From NCBI RefSeq assembly GCF_023502145.1, contig NZ_JAMFLI010000002.1, forward strand, positions 124,001 through 188,000: DNA of 64,000 nucleotides. Direction: 5' to 3'. Every line of letters starts with the position of its first letter. The first letter of the stretch is position 1. A model generated the notes under the pieces. The model had not been told where the DNA came from, did no database searches, and saw nothing but the letters and a program-made list of their open reading frames with translations. Positions 41,936 to 50,137 of the stretch are shown piece after piece. Both the position numbers and the translations under genes were made by a program. The stretch comes from Craterilacuibacter sp. RT1T (GTDB lineage Bacteria; Pseudomonadota; Gammaproteobacteria; Burkholderiales; Chromobacteriaceae).

Positions 41936-42310
41936 TCAGTCCGGCCGGGTGCTGACGCTGCGGCAGTGGGCTTCCAGTGTGTCGATTTCAGCCAGGATGG
42001 CATCCAGATCCTGGCGCTGTGCCTCCAGCTGGCGACGGCGCTCCAGCAGCAGGTCCAGCAGCTTGGCCGCCTGGCTGGCTTCTTCGCGCTGGTCGTACAG
42101 CGCGATGATTTCGCGGATATCGGTTAGCGACAGGCCGATGCGCCGTCCCCTGAGAATCAGCTTGATGCGGGCCCGGTCGCGCTTGGAAAACAGCCGGCTG
42201 CGCCCCTTGCGCTCAGGTTCTATCAGCCCTTGTTCTTCATAAAAGCGCAGTGTGCGTAGCGTAATATCGAACTCGTGCGCGAGCTCGGAGATGGTGAAAT
42301 GCTCTTGCAT
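41936..42310 (-). CDS. liuR: MerR-family transcriptional regulator of leucine/isovalerate catabolism
   Basis: 124 aa. Winged-helix HTH at the N-terminus: FTISELAHEFDITLRTLRFYEEQGLI (about 5-31), then RLFSKRDRARIKLILRGRRIGLSL, and a long dimerisation coiled coil (about 75-118). No cysteine metal-sensing loop, in keeping with the LiuR branch, whose ligands are thought to be branched-chain acyl-CoA intermediates. Position directly before liuA and the matching operators support the name. Confidence 0.9.
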   Translation of the reverse strand: MQEHFTISELAHEFDITLRTLRFYEEQGLIEPERKGRSRLFSKRDRARIKLILRGRRIGLSLTDIREIIALYDQREEASQAAKLLDLLLERRRQLEAQRQDLDAILAEIDTLEAHCRSVSTRPD

Positions 42311-42546
42311 TTGGTAAGCCCCTGTTTTTATCGCGCCATATTATGTGAATGCGCGAAGCGCAGCCAGCGCAGTGCGCCGGTGGTGCGCGGCTTGGCAGGC
42401 AGCCGGAGGCGATTCTGCCATGCGCCGCGACGCGCGTCGGCTATGGTGGAGCGAAGGGGACTGGGTGATGGTGATGTGATCTGCGTCGCCCGTAAATCGC
42501 GCCAAAGGGTACAATAGCTGCAATAAAATTTTTAAAGGAACAGATC

Positions 42547-43212
42547 ATGACTGCCCAAGCCTTCACCGACACCGACCTTGCCCGTCTGGAAACCCTGCTA
42601 TCCCCCCTGTCCGCCGATGGTTCGACCATGCGTACCGATGAAGTGCAGGGTTTTTTCTGCGCGGTCGCCAGCGGTCCGGACCGCATGTCTATGGACGAGC
42701 TGCTGAATGAAGCGCTGGGCGATGCGCCGGCGTTTGCCAGCCCCGAGGACGAGGCAGAAGCCCGCGCCTTGCTGACCCGTTTGTACCAGAACACCGAAGA
42801 CGCGCTGGCGAACGGCGATATGCCGGAAATGATCCTGTTTTCCGAGGAAGACAGCGATGAGGCCGATTACTGGCCATGGTGCAATGCCTATCTGTATGCG
42901 CTGGACGTGGTCGCGACCGACTGGTTTGAAGCGGCCGACGACGAAGGTTTCGAAGACCTGCTGTATCCGGTGATGGCTTTGGGCGGCATTTTCGAGCAGG
43001 AAGATGGCGAAGATCTGATCACCTTTACCGATGCCGAGCTGGAAAACTTCAAGGACGAAGTCGAAGATGCGGTATTGGCAGTCTATGCCTACTGGCGTGC
43101 CAAGGAGCAGGCACCATCGACCGTGCGTCGCGAGGGCGACAAGGTCGGCCGTAATGACCCGTGCCCGTGTGGTAGCGGCAAGAAATACAAGGCTTGCTGC
43201 GGCAAGGTTTGA
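42547..43212 (+). CDS. UPF0149/YecA-family protein with SEC-C zinc motif
   Basis: 221 aa, acidic. The N-terminal 170 residues form the UPF0149 (YecA) helical domain, with [24 protein letters not shown] and [12 protein letters not shown]. The last 22 residues are a SEC-C motif ([20 protein letters not shown]), the zinc-binding tail also found at the C-terminus of SecA. YecA of E. coli binds ribosomes and metal and may act in SecA-related targeting. Good AAGGA Shine-Dalgarno. Terminator at 43231-43264. Confidence 0.9.
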   Translation: MTAQAFTDTDLARLETLLSPLSADGSTMRTDEVQGFFCAVASGPDRMSMDELLNEALGDAPAFASPEDEAEARALLTRLYQNTEDALANGDMPEMILFSEEDSDEADYWPWCNAYLYALDVVATDWFEAADDEGFEDLLYPVMALGGIFEQEDGEDLITFTDAELENFKDEVEDAVLAVYAYWRAKEQAPSTVRREGDKVGRNDPCPCGSGKKYKACCGKV

Positions 43213-43230
43213 GCTTGATCGTTTGAATGT

Positions 43231-43264
43231 AAAAAGCCCGGCGGATCTTCCGCCGGGCTTTTTG
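43231..43264 (+). terminator. Bidirectional terminator between the YecA-type gene and eutR
   Basis: AAAAAGCCCGGCGGA (43231-43245) pairs with TCCGCCGGGCTTTTT (43249-43263). The flank GAATGT and the whole 5' arm are identical to the terminator at 48339-48371. Confidence 0.92.
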
Positions 43265-43308
43265 CTTTTCAGTGCGTGCTGGGCGGGCAGGTAGCCGATC
43301 CAGCATTT

Positions 43309-44262
43309 CTAGTGCCTCATCGCTTGCCGGGTCTGGCTTGGCGTCTCGCCGAACTGACGCCGGTAGTCCTGGCTGAACTGGCTGGCGCTGCCAAAGCCCC
43401 AGGCCAGCGCCAGATCCTGGATGCTTTGGCCTGCATGCTGCGCTGACGACAAGGCGCGGCGTACCTCGCCCAGACGCAGTGCGCGCAGCATGCCCAGCGG
43501 GCTGATGGCCGCAGCTTGGTGAAAGCCGTTCTGTAGCGTGCGCCGGGTTACATGCAGGCGCTGGCACAGGCTTTCCACATTGGGTGCAGGTGCATCTGCT
43601 GTCTTGGCCCAGCGACAGCTTTGCTCGACCCAGCCCAGATGGCTGCGCCGCCTCTGCGGCGCGCGCGCGCCTGTAGATAGCGCCTGCAGCAGGGTATCGG
43701 CCAGTTGCAACTGCCACTTGTCGCTGAGTAGCGCTTCCGGTTGGCTGCGGGCAGCGTCCAGATAGCATGCCAGACTCTGCTCGAGCAGGCGGCAGGCCAC
43801 TGGCGTCAGCGTCAGGCTGCCGCTTTGTCGCCACAGCGGCGGCAGCGCGTGGCCGAAACGCATGAGACAGCACGCCTCCAGCAGTTCTTGTTCGATTACC
43901 ATGCCACCGATGGTGAACGCTGGCGGTGTGCGCAGAAAAAAATCGTCGCCGCCGGGGCAGATCAGCACGCTGTTGGGGGCGACCTCCTGTCCGGCAAAGC
44001 GCAGGCTCGCGCCGCTGCCGGGTGCCGGCAGGCCGAACCAGATCCGGCCGGGGGCCGGCCTGCACTGTTGCCAGGTCTCGCAACTGGCGTATTCGCTGAA
44101 CAGCTGCAAGCGTGCGGCGCACACTTCGTCCAGCCTGCCGAAATAGCGGCCGCATGATAACTGGGCGTAGTCCTGCTGCCAGCCGCTGATGAAGCTGGCG
44201 TGCAGGTCGGCATCGTGGGCGATGCGGGTGCTGAAGCTCAAGGGGCTGTGCGGTGTCATCAT
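43309..44262 (-). CDS. eutR: AraC-family regulator of ethanolamine use (EutR-like)
   Basis: 317 aa from the ATG at 44262, preceded by GGAGG four bases upstream; the frame is open far upstream in non-homologous sequence. The C-terminal 100 residues carry the double HTH of AraC/XylS activators: VESLCQRLHVTRRTLQNGFHQ and IQDLALAWGFGSASQFSQDYRRQFGETP. The N-terminal domain would sense ligand (in EutR, ethanolamine and adenosylcobalamin). It is divergent from the ethanolamine permease-eutBC operon, which supports the name. Confidence 0.85.
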   Translation of the reverse strand: MMTPHSPLSFSTRIAHDADLHASFISGWQQDYAQLSCGRYFGRLDEVCAARLQLFSEYASCETWQQCRPAPGRIWFGLPAPGSGASLRFAGQEVAPNSVLICPGGDDFFLRTPPAFTIGGMVIEQELLEACCLMRFGHALPPLWRQSGSLTLTPVACRLLEQSLACYLDAARSQPEALLSDKWQLQLADTLLQALSTGARAPQRRRSHLGWVEQSCRWAKTADAPAPNVESLCQRLHVTRRTLQNGFHQAAAISPLGMLRALRLGEVRRALSSAQHAGQSIQDLALAWGFGSASQFSQDYRRQFGETPSQTRQAMRH

Positions 44263-44611
44263 GCGGCCTCCGTGGATGGGTATTGCACTGCACAATGCAA
44301 ACACCGTGCCATGGCTGCGCGCTGTCTGAAATCGGCAAATGCGCTGTTTTGGGGCGAAAAGCGGCCGTGCCCACACCGGTGTTGATCTTGCTGGTGCGGG
44401 GCGGTCATCCATGCTGCGCGCTTTTTGTGCATGCCTAGCCATGCCTGCGTGTGCGTCTTGGTGGCCTCCTTGAGCGATGCCCGCAAGCAGCGGTGCTGGC
44501 GGCGCGTATTTTCCGGTTTGCGCTAACCGTTGGCGGCAGCATCTCCCTAGCATCGCGCTTATACCGTCAGGCGTTTGCCTGGCGGGCGATACCGGACAAG
44601 GGAGCAAAGCA
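44263..44611. promoter_or_regulatory. Divergent eutR / ethanolamine permease control region (349 bp)
   Basis: No gene is supported here. Promoters for both directions and EutR sites should lie in it, but I cannot place them with confidence: no good -35/-10 pair or sigma-54 element is clear. An inverted repeat GGTATTGCACTGCACAATGC lies near 44279-44298 (core TTGCA / TGCAA). Confidence 0.4.
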
Positions 44612-46030
44612 ATGAGCACAACAACAACGGGGCTGGCCAAACGCCTGGGTGGCTGGCAACTATGGGGGATCGCTGTCGGGCTGGTGATCTCGGGTGAATA
44701 CTTCGGCTGGAGTTATGGCTGGGCGCAGGCCGGCACGATGGGCTTTATGCTGACCGCGCTGTTTGTTGCCCTGATGTACAGCGCGTTTATCTTCAGCTTT
44801 ACCGAACTGACGACGGCGATTCCGCATGCCGGCGGGCCTTTTGCCTATGCGCGCCGGGCCTTCGGCCCGTTTGGCGGGCTGGTCGCCGGTTTTGCCACGC
44901 TGTGCGAGTTCGTGTTTGCGCCGCCGGCGATCGCGCTGGCGATCGGTGCCTACCTGAATGTGCAGTTTCCGGCGCTGGACGCGAAGTGGATCGCCGTCGG
45001 GGCGTATCTGCTGTTTATGGCGCTGAATATCGTCGGTGTCGGCATCGCGGCGACCTTCGAGCTATGCGTGACCTTGCTGGCGGTTTTCGAGTTGCTGGTG
45101 TTTATGGGGGTGGTAGCCCCCGGTTTTGACTGGAGCAACTTCACCCGTGGCGGCTGGGCCGGTGCCGATACTTTCAGTGTGGCGGCTATTGGCGGCATGT
45201 TTGCCGCGATTCCGTTCGCGATCTGGTTTTTTCTTGCGATCGAAGGCGCTGCCATGGCGGCGGAAGAAGCCAAGGATCCTAGCCGTACCATCCCGCGCGC
45301 CTATATCGGCGGCATCCTGACGCTGACCGTGCTGGCGCTGGGCGTGATGGTGATGGCCGGCGGTGCCGGCGACTGGACGCAGCTGGCCAATATCAATGAT
45401 CCGCTGCCGCAGGCGATGAAGATGATAGTCGGCAGCGAGAGCGGCTGGCTGCATATGCTGGTGTGGCTGGGCCTGTTCGGGCTGGTGGCATCCTTTCACG
45501 GCATCATCATGGGCTACTCGCGCCAGATCTATGCGCTGGCGCGTGCCGGTTACCTGCCGCCCTTTCTGGCTGTCGTCCATCCGCGCTTCAAGACCCCGCA
45601 CCGCGCGATTCTCGCCGGTGGCGTGATCGGCATGGCCGCCATTTTTAGCGACAATCTGATCCAGATCGGCGGGCTGCCGCTGACAGCCAATATCGTTACC
45701 CTGTCGGTGTTCGGCGCCATCGTGATGTATATCGTGTCCATGCTCTCCCTGTTCCGCCTGCGTAAGCAGGAGCCGGGGCTCGCGCGTCCGTTCCGTGCGC
45801 CGGGCTACCCGCTGCTGCCGGCGCTGGCCTTGTGCATGGCGCTGGTGTGTCTGGCATCCATGGTCTGGTACAACACGCAACTGGCGCTGTTCTTTGTCGT
45901 ATCGCTTGCACTGGCGACTGCCTACTACTATCTGACTGCGCACCACCGTGCAGCCGCGGCACATGACCCGATGCTGCATGGGGCAGCAAAGCCGGCTGAG
46001 GCGCCTGCTTTGGCCGTGCGGGTCGAATAA
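44612..46030 (+). CDS. Ethanolamine permease (APC superfamily)
   Basis: 472 aa with about 12 hydrophobic helices. The ATG at 44612 follows GGGAGCAAAGCA; the frame extends 45 codons upstream without family support. GIAVGLVISGEYFGWSYGW in the first helix and IPHAGGPFAYARRAFGPFGGLVAGF in the second are the conserved start of the ethanolamine permease branch (Eat) of the APC family. It imports ethanolamine for the lyase encoded just downstream. The next start (eutB) is 10 bp away. Confidence 0.92.
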   Translation: MSTTTTGLAKRLGGWQLWGIAVGLVISGEYFGWSYGWAQAGTMGFMLTALFVALMYSAFIFSFTELTTAIPHAGGPFAYARRAFGPFGGLVAGFATLCEFVFAPPAIALAIGAYLNVQFPALDAKWIAVGAYLLFMALNIVGVGIAATFELCVTLLAVFELLVFMGVVAPGFDWSNFTRGGWAGADTFSVAAIGGMFAAIPFAIWFFLAIEGAAMAAEEAKDPSRTIPRAYIGGILTLTVLALGVMVMAGGAGDWTQLANINDPLPQAMKMIVGSESGWLHMLVWLGLFGLVASFHGIIMGYSRQIYALARAGYLPPFLAVVHPRFKTPHRAILAGGVIGMAAIFSDNLIQIGGLPLTANIVTLSVFGAIVMYIVSMLSLFRLRKQEPGLARPFRAPGYPLLPALALCMALVCLASMVWYNTQLALFFVVSLALATAYYYLTAHHRAAAAHDPMLHGAAKPAEAPALAVRVE

Positions 46031-46040
46031 GGAGAGCGCC

Positions 46041-47417
46041 ATGGCGCATGTGATAACGCTGGGTAGCCACCGCTACCGCTTTGCCGACCTCAAGACGCTG
46101 CTGGCTAAGGCGACGCCGTCGCGTGCCGGCGATCGTCTGGCCGGGCTGGCTGCCGCCAGCGCCGAGGAGCGGGTGGCGGCGCAGATGGCGCTGGCGGAGC
46201 TGCCGTTACGGCACTTCTTGTCCGAACTGGTGGTGCCGTATGAAACCGACGAGGTATCGCGTCTGATCGTGGACAGCCACGATGCGCAGGCGTTTGCGCC
46301 GCTGGCGCACCTGACGGTCGGCGATTTTCGCGACTGGTTGTTATCCGGGCAGGCGGACAGCGCGGCGCTGGCGGCGGTGGCTCCCGGCTTGACGCCGGAA
46401 ATGGTCGCAGCGGTGAGCAAGCTGATGCGCAATCAGGATCTGATCCTGGTCGCGCGCAAGTGCCAGGTGGTGACCCGCTTTCGCAACACCCAAGGCTTGC
46501 CAGGTCGCATGGGGGTGAGGTTGCAGCCTAATCATCCGACCGACGACGCGCGCGGCATCGCTGCTGCGCTGCTGGATGGGCTGATGTACGGAGCCGGTGA
46601 CGCCGTGGTGGGCATCAATCCGGCATCAGATAGCCCGGACGATATTGCCCGCCTGCTGCATTTGCTCGATGGGGTGCGCCAACGCTACGCCATTCCGATG
46701 CAAAGCTGTGTATTGACCCACGTCACCACCACGCTGGAGCTGATCCGGCGCGGCTGCCCGGTCGATCTGGTCTTTCAGTCGGTAGCCGGAACCGAGGCAG
46801 CCAACGCCGGCTTTGGCATCAATCTGGCCATGCTGGGCGAGGCGCACGAGGCTGCGCTGGCGCTGGGGCGGGGCAGCGTGGGCGACAACCTGATGTATTT
46901 TGAAACCGGGCAGGGCAGCGCGCTCTCCGCTGGCGCGCATCACGGCGTTGACCAGCAGACGTGCGAGGTGCGCGCCTATGCGGTAGCGCGCCACTTCAAG
47001 CCCTTGCTGGTCAATACCGTGGTCGGCTTTATCGGGCCGGAGTACCTGTACGACGGGCGCGAGATTATCCGCGCCGCGCTGGAAGACCATTGCTGCGGCA
47101 AGCTGCTTGGCCTGCCCATGGGCTGCGATATCTGCTACACCAACCACGCCGAGGCCGACCAGAATGACATGGACACGCTGTTGACCTTGCTCGGCGTGGC
47201 CGGCGTGAATTTCATCATCGGCGTGCCGGGGGCGGACGACATCATGCTGGGCTACCAGAGCACCTCGTTTCACGACGCGCTGTACCTGCGCGAGGTGCTG
47301 GGTCTGCGCCGCGCACCCGAGTTCGAGGACTGGCTGCAGTCGATGGCGCTGAGCGACGGGCAGCGCCTGTTGCCGGGTGCTGGCAGTAGCTTGTTGCGTC
47401 TGGCGGAGGCAGCATGA
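46041..47417 (+). CDS. eutB: Ethanolamine ammonia-lyase heavy chain
   Basis: 458 aa from the ATG at 46041, preceded by AAGGAGAG. TIM-barrel large subunit of the adenosylcobalamin-dependent lyase that converts ethanolamine to acetaldehyde and ammonia. Substrate-site segments include QPNHPTDDARGIAAALLDGL, VGINPASDSPDDI, MQSCVLTHVTTTLE, and PMGCDICYTNHAEADQNDMD. Length matches the family. The stop overlaps the eutC ATG by 4 bases. Confidence 0.96.
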   Translation: MAHVITLGSHRYRFADLKTLLAKATPSRAGDRLAGLAAASAEERVAAQMALAELPLRHFLSELVVPYETDEVSRLIVDSHDAQAFAPLAHLTVGDFRDWLLSGQADSAALAAVAPGLTPEMVAAVSKLMRNQDLILVARKCQVVTRFRNTQGLPGRMGVRLQPNHPTDDARGIAAALLDGLMYGAGDAVVGINPASDSPDDIARLLHLLDGVRQRYAIPMQSCVLTHVTTTLELIRRGCPVDLVFQSVAGTEAANAGFGINLAMLGEAHEAALALGRGSVGDNLMYFETGQGSALSAGAHHGVDQQTCEVRAYAVARHFKPLLVNTVVGFIGPEYLYDGREIIRAALEDHCCGKLLGLPMGCDICYTNHAEADQNDMDTLLTLLGVAGVNFIIGVPGADDIMLGYQSTSFHDALYLREVLGLRRAPEFEDWLQSMALSDGQRLLPGAGSSLLRLAEAA

Positions 47418-48247
47418 AAAAAAATACTTTGCGGTTGGGGGCTGCGGTTGCAGAGGACGCCTGGTCGGCCGAGCGCCAGCATACGGTGGCGCGCATCGCG
47501 CTGGGGCGCAGTGGTGTAAGTCTGCCGACGCGGCAGACACTGGCTTTTGCGCTGGACCATGCGCGCGCGCGCGACGCGGTACACGGCGAACTGGACACGC
47601 AGGCCCTTGCGCGCGAACTGGCCGGACATGGCTTGCCCGTGCTACAGGTGCATAGTGCGGCGCCAGATCGTGCCTGCTATCTGCAGCGGCCGGATCTGGG
47701 GCGTAAGTTGGCGCCGGATGCGCGCTTGGCGCTGCAGGCGGCGGCGCCGGCGGGAGGCTGCGATCTGGTGTTGGTGCTGGGCGATGGCTTGTCGGCGCGT
47801 GCCGTGGCCAGCCATGCGCCACGCCTGCTCGAGGCGCTGGCGCCCGCATTGCGCGGCGAGGGCTGGTCACTGGGGCCGCTAGTGCTGGCGTCGCAGGCGC
47901 GGGTGGCGCTGGGAGACGAGGTCGGTGTCGTGCTCGGTGCGCGCATGCTGGTGATGCTGATCGGCGAGCGCCCGGGGCTGAGTTCACCCGATAGTCTCGG
48001 CGTCTATCTGACCGCAGCGCCCCGGGTCGGTCTGAACGACGCGGCGCGCAACTGCATCTCCAATGTCCGGCCAGAGGGGCTGAGTTATCCGCTGGCTGCA
48101 TACAAGCTGATGTGGTTGTTGCGCGCCGCATGGCGCGACGGTAGCGGGGTGGCGCTCAAGGATGGCAGCGCCGCCGAGGCGGCGTATCTTGCGCTGCAGG
48201 CGATAGAGGGCGGGCAGCGAGGTGGGGGTAAGCCAGTTATCTGCTAG
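47414..48247 (+). CDS. eutC: Ethanolamine ammonia-lyase light chain
   Basis: 277 aa. Binds the cobalamin cofactor together with EutB. Recognisable parts: ARIALGRSGVSLPTRQTLAF, ALDHARARDAVH, DLVLVLGDGLSARAV, MLIGERPGLSSPDSLGVYL, and NCISNVRPEGLSY near the C-terminus. Coupled to eutB by an ATGA overlap. No eutA (reactivase), aldehyde dehydrogenase or microcompartment shell genes are in the window. Confidence 0.96.
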   Translation: MKKNTLRLGAAVAEDAWSAERQHTVARIALGRSGVSLPTRQTLAFALDHARARDAVHGELDTQALARELAGHGLPVLQVHSAAPDRACYLQRPDLGRKLAPDARLALQAAAPAGGCDLVLVLGDGLSARAVASHAPRLLEALAPALRGEGWSLGPLVLASQARVALGDEVGVVLGARMLVMLIGERPGLSSPDSLGVYLTAAPRVGLNDAARNCISNVRPEGLSYPLAAYKLMWLLRAAWRDGSGVALKDGSAAEAAYLALQAIEGGQRGGGKPVIC

Positions 48248-48338
48248 CGCTTCGCGTGTAGAATTTTGACATGCCAAGGCAGCGTGGTTTTTTCATTCTG
48301 CGCTTTTAGGCAGAGTTCAGGTTTCAGTGCCTGAATGT

Positions 48339-48371
48339 AAAAAGCCCGGCGGATGATCCGCCGGGCTTTTT
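48339..48371 (+). terminator. Bidirectional terminator between eutC and dctA
   Basis: AAAAAGCCCGGCGGA (48339-48353) pairs with TCCGCCGGGCTTTTT (48357-48371), loop TGA. The convergent genes eutC and dctA can both use it. Confidence 0.92.
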
Positions 48372-48388
48372 GTCTGAGAAGCCTATGC

Positions 48389-49732
48389 TTAGCGTGTCTC
48401 GTGGGCTGGTGTCAGCGTCAGGGTTTCCAGTTCTGCATCGGCCACCACTTCCGGCTCGTCCGCTTCCAGTTCGGTCTCACCGTTGAGAACGCGGTGCATG
48501 CGCGCAACATCCAGTGCATTTTCCCACTTGGCGACCACCACGGTGGCCACGCCATTGCCGATCAGGTTGGTGATGGCGCGCGCTTCGGACATAAAGCGGT
48601 CAACACCGATCAACAGCGCCAGCCCTTCGACCGGCAGCTTGCCGCCCAGCGTCGCCAGTGTCGCCGCCAGCGTGATGAAGCCGCCGCCGGTCACCGCCGC
48701 CGCGCCCTTGGAGGTCAACAGCAGCACGCCCAGAATGCCCAGCTCTTCGGCCAGCGTCAGCTCGACATTGGTCGCCTGCGCGATGAAGATCGCCGCCATG
48801 GTCAAGTAGATCGAGGTGCCGTCCAGATTGAACGAGTAACCGGTCGGAATCACCATGCCGACCACCGGCTTGGCGCAACCCAGGTTTTCCAGCTTGCTCA
48901 TCATGCGCGGCAGCGCGGTTTCGCTCGACGAGGTGCCCAGCACCAGAATCAGTTCTTCCTTGATGTAGGCGAGGAACTTGATCAGGCTAAAGCCGTGCAG
49001 CTTGGCGATGGTGCCCAGTACCACAAACACGAAGGCGAAGCAGGTGATGTAGACGCACAGCATCAGGAAGCCCAGCTGCTTGAGCGAGCCGATGCCGTAC
49101 TTGCCGATGGTGAAGGCCATCGCACCGAAAGCACCGATCGGAGCCAGCTTCATCAGCATGCCGATGATGCCGAACAGGGCGTGCGAGAACTCGTCAAGAA
49201 TGGAAACCAGCGGCTTGCCCTTGTCGCCCAGACGGGTGAGCGCCAGACCCAGCAAAACCGAGAACAGCAATACCTGCAGGATCTCGCCGCCGGCAAAAGC
49301 GCCCACTACCGTGTCCGGAATGATGTGCATCAGAAAGTCGATGGTGCTCATCTCCTTGGCGCCATCGGTGTACTTGGCGATGGAGGAGGCATCCAGCGAA
49401 GCCGGATCGACATTCAGGCCGGCACCGGGCTTTAGCACATTGACCACCACCAGACCGATGATCAGCGCCAGCGTGGTGACCACCTCGAAGTAGAGCAGGG
49501 ACTTGATGCCGACGCGGCCAACTTCCTTCATGTCGCCCATCTTGGCAATACCGACGACCACCGTGGTGAAGATGATCGGCGCGATCATCATCTTGATCAG
49601 CTTGATAAAGGCATCACCCAGCGGCTTCATCTTGGCGCCCAGTTCCGGCATGACGGCACCCAGCGCAACCCCGAGCGCGATGGCGAGCAGGACCTGGAAA
49701 TACAGGCGGGTATAGAGCGGTTTTTGCGGCAT
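48389..49732 (-). CDS. dctA: C4-dicarboxylate:cation symporter DctA
   Basis: 447 aa from the ATG at 49732 ([15 protein letters not shown]), with AGGAAG seven bases upstream. DAACS family, inner membrane. Typical DctA stretches: [36 protein letters not shown] (re-entrant loop 1), [21 protein letters not shown], and [19 protein letters not shown]. Takes up succinate, fumarate and malate. An inverted repeat at 49813-49847, about 80-115 bp upstream, is a likely operator. Confidence 0.95.
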   Translation of the reverse strand: MPQKPLYTRLYFQVLLAIALGVALGAVMPELGAKMKPLGDAFIKLIKMMIAPIIFTTVVVGIAKMGDMKEVGRVGIKSLLYFEVVTTLALIIGLVVVNVLKPGAGLNVDPASLDASSIAKYTDGAKEMSTIDFLMHIIPDTVVGAFAGGEILQVLLFSVLLGLALTRLGDKGKPLVSILDEFSHALFGIIGMLMKLAPIGAFGAMAFTIGKYGIGSLKQLGFLMLCVYITCFAFVFVVLGTIAKLHGFSLIKFLAYIKEELILVLGTSSSETALPRMMSKLENLGCAKPVVGMVIPTGYSFNLDGTSIYLTMAAIFIAQATNVELTLAEELGILGVLLLTSKGAAAVTGGGFITLAATLATLGGKLPVEGLALLIGVDRFMSEARAITNLIGNGVATVVVAKWENALDVARMHRVLNGETELEADEPEVVADAELETLTLTPAHETR

Positions 49733-49812
49733 GAGGTGGCTTCCTGTTGGCAATTCTGACGGCACGGTTTTTAAGTCGTGAACGCATGCTAGCTGTCTGG
49801 AAGTTGCTGGGT

Positions 49813-49847
49813 AATTGCGGTTTTCCCCATTAGGGAAAGCCGCAATT
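49813..49847. promoter_or_regulatory. Inverted repeat upstream of dctA, candidate operator
   Basis: AATTGCGGTTTTCCC (49813-49827), 5-bp centre, GGGAAAGCCGCAATT (49833-49847): 14 of 15 positions symmetrical. It lies about 80 bp before the dctA start on the minus strand and about 290 bp before the decarboxylase gene. The TTGCGG...CCGCAA ends resemble activator sites of DctD-type regulators, but no convincing sigma-54 -24/-12 box is present downstream, so the factor is unknown. Confidence 0.5.
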
Positions 49848-50137
49848 GTCTCCAGAAGAGTGCGGGTGAGAACAAGAGCATGCGCGCCAGAAAGCGCTGT
49901 CGGTGCGGGAGGAATTCAGTGTTTCAAATGATTTGTTATTTTTGTGACAGGCAGTCTGTTAATGCCTGCAACTGGAATTCTGATTTCTGGCTGCTAGAGT
50001 GTGGTTGTCGTTTAGTAAACAGACGATCCTTTACTGGCTTAGCGCTTTCCGGTTGGTGGGGTTGGTGTCTGTTTTCTCAGGCAGGATGGTTTTTGTCTAA
50101 ACTTTTCTGTTCAATTGAAACGGATTGGGAAAGAGTG
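49848..50137 (+). promoter_or_regulatory. Upstream region of the decarboxylase gene (290 bp)
   Basis: No gene supported. The frame of the decarboxylase is open through this stretch but encodes a Cys/Trp-rich sequence unlike the family, so I treat it as leader and promoter DNA. It is more AT-rich than its flanks. I could not place a promoter with confidence. Confidence 0.4.

Noticed and set aside
49733-49812. Possible sigma-54 promoter for dctA
   Set aside because: The best match (TGCCGT, 5 bp, TTGC) lacks the essential GG of the -24 element.
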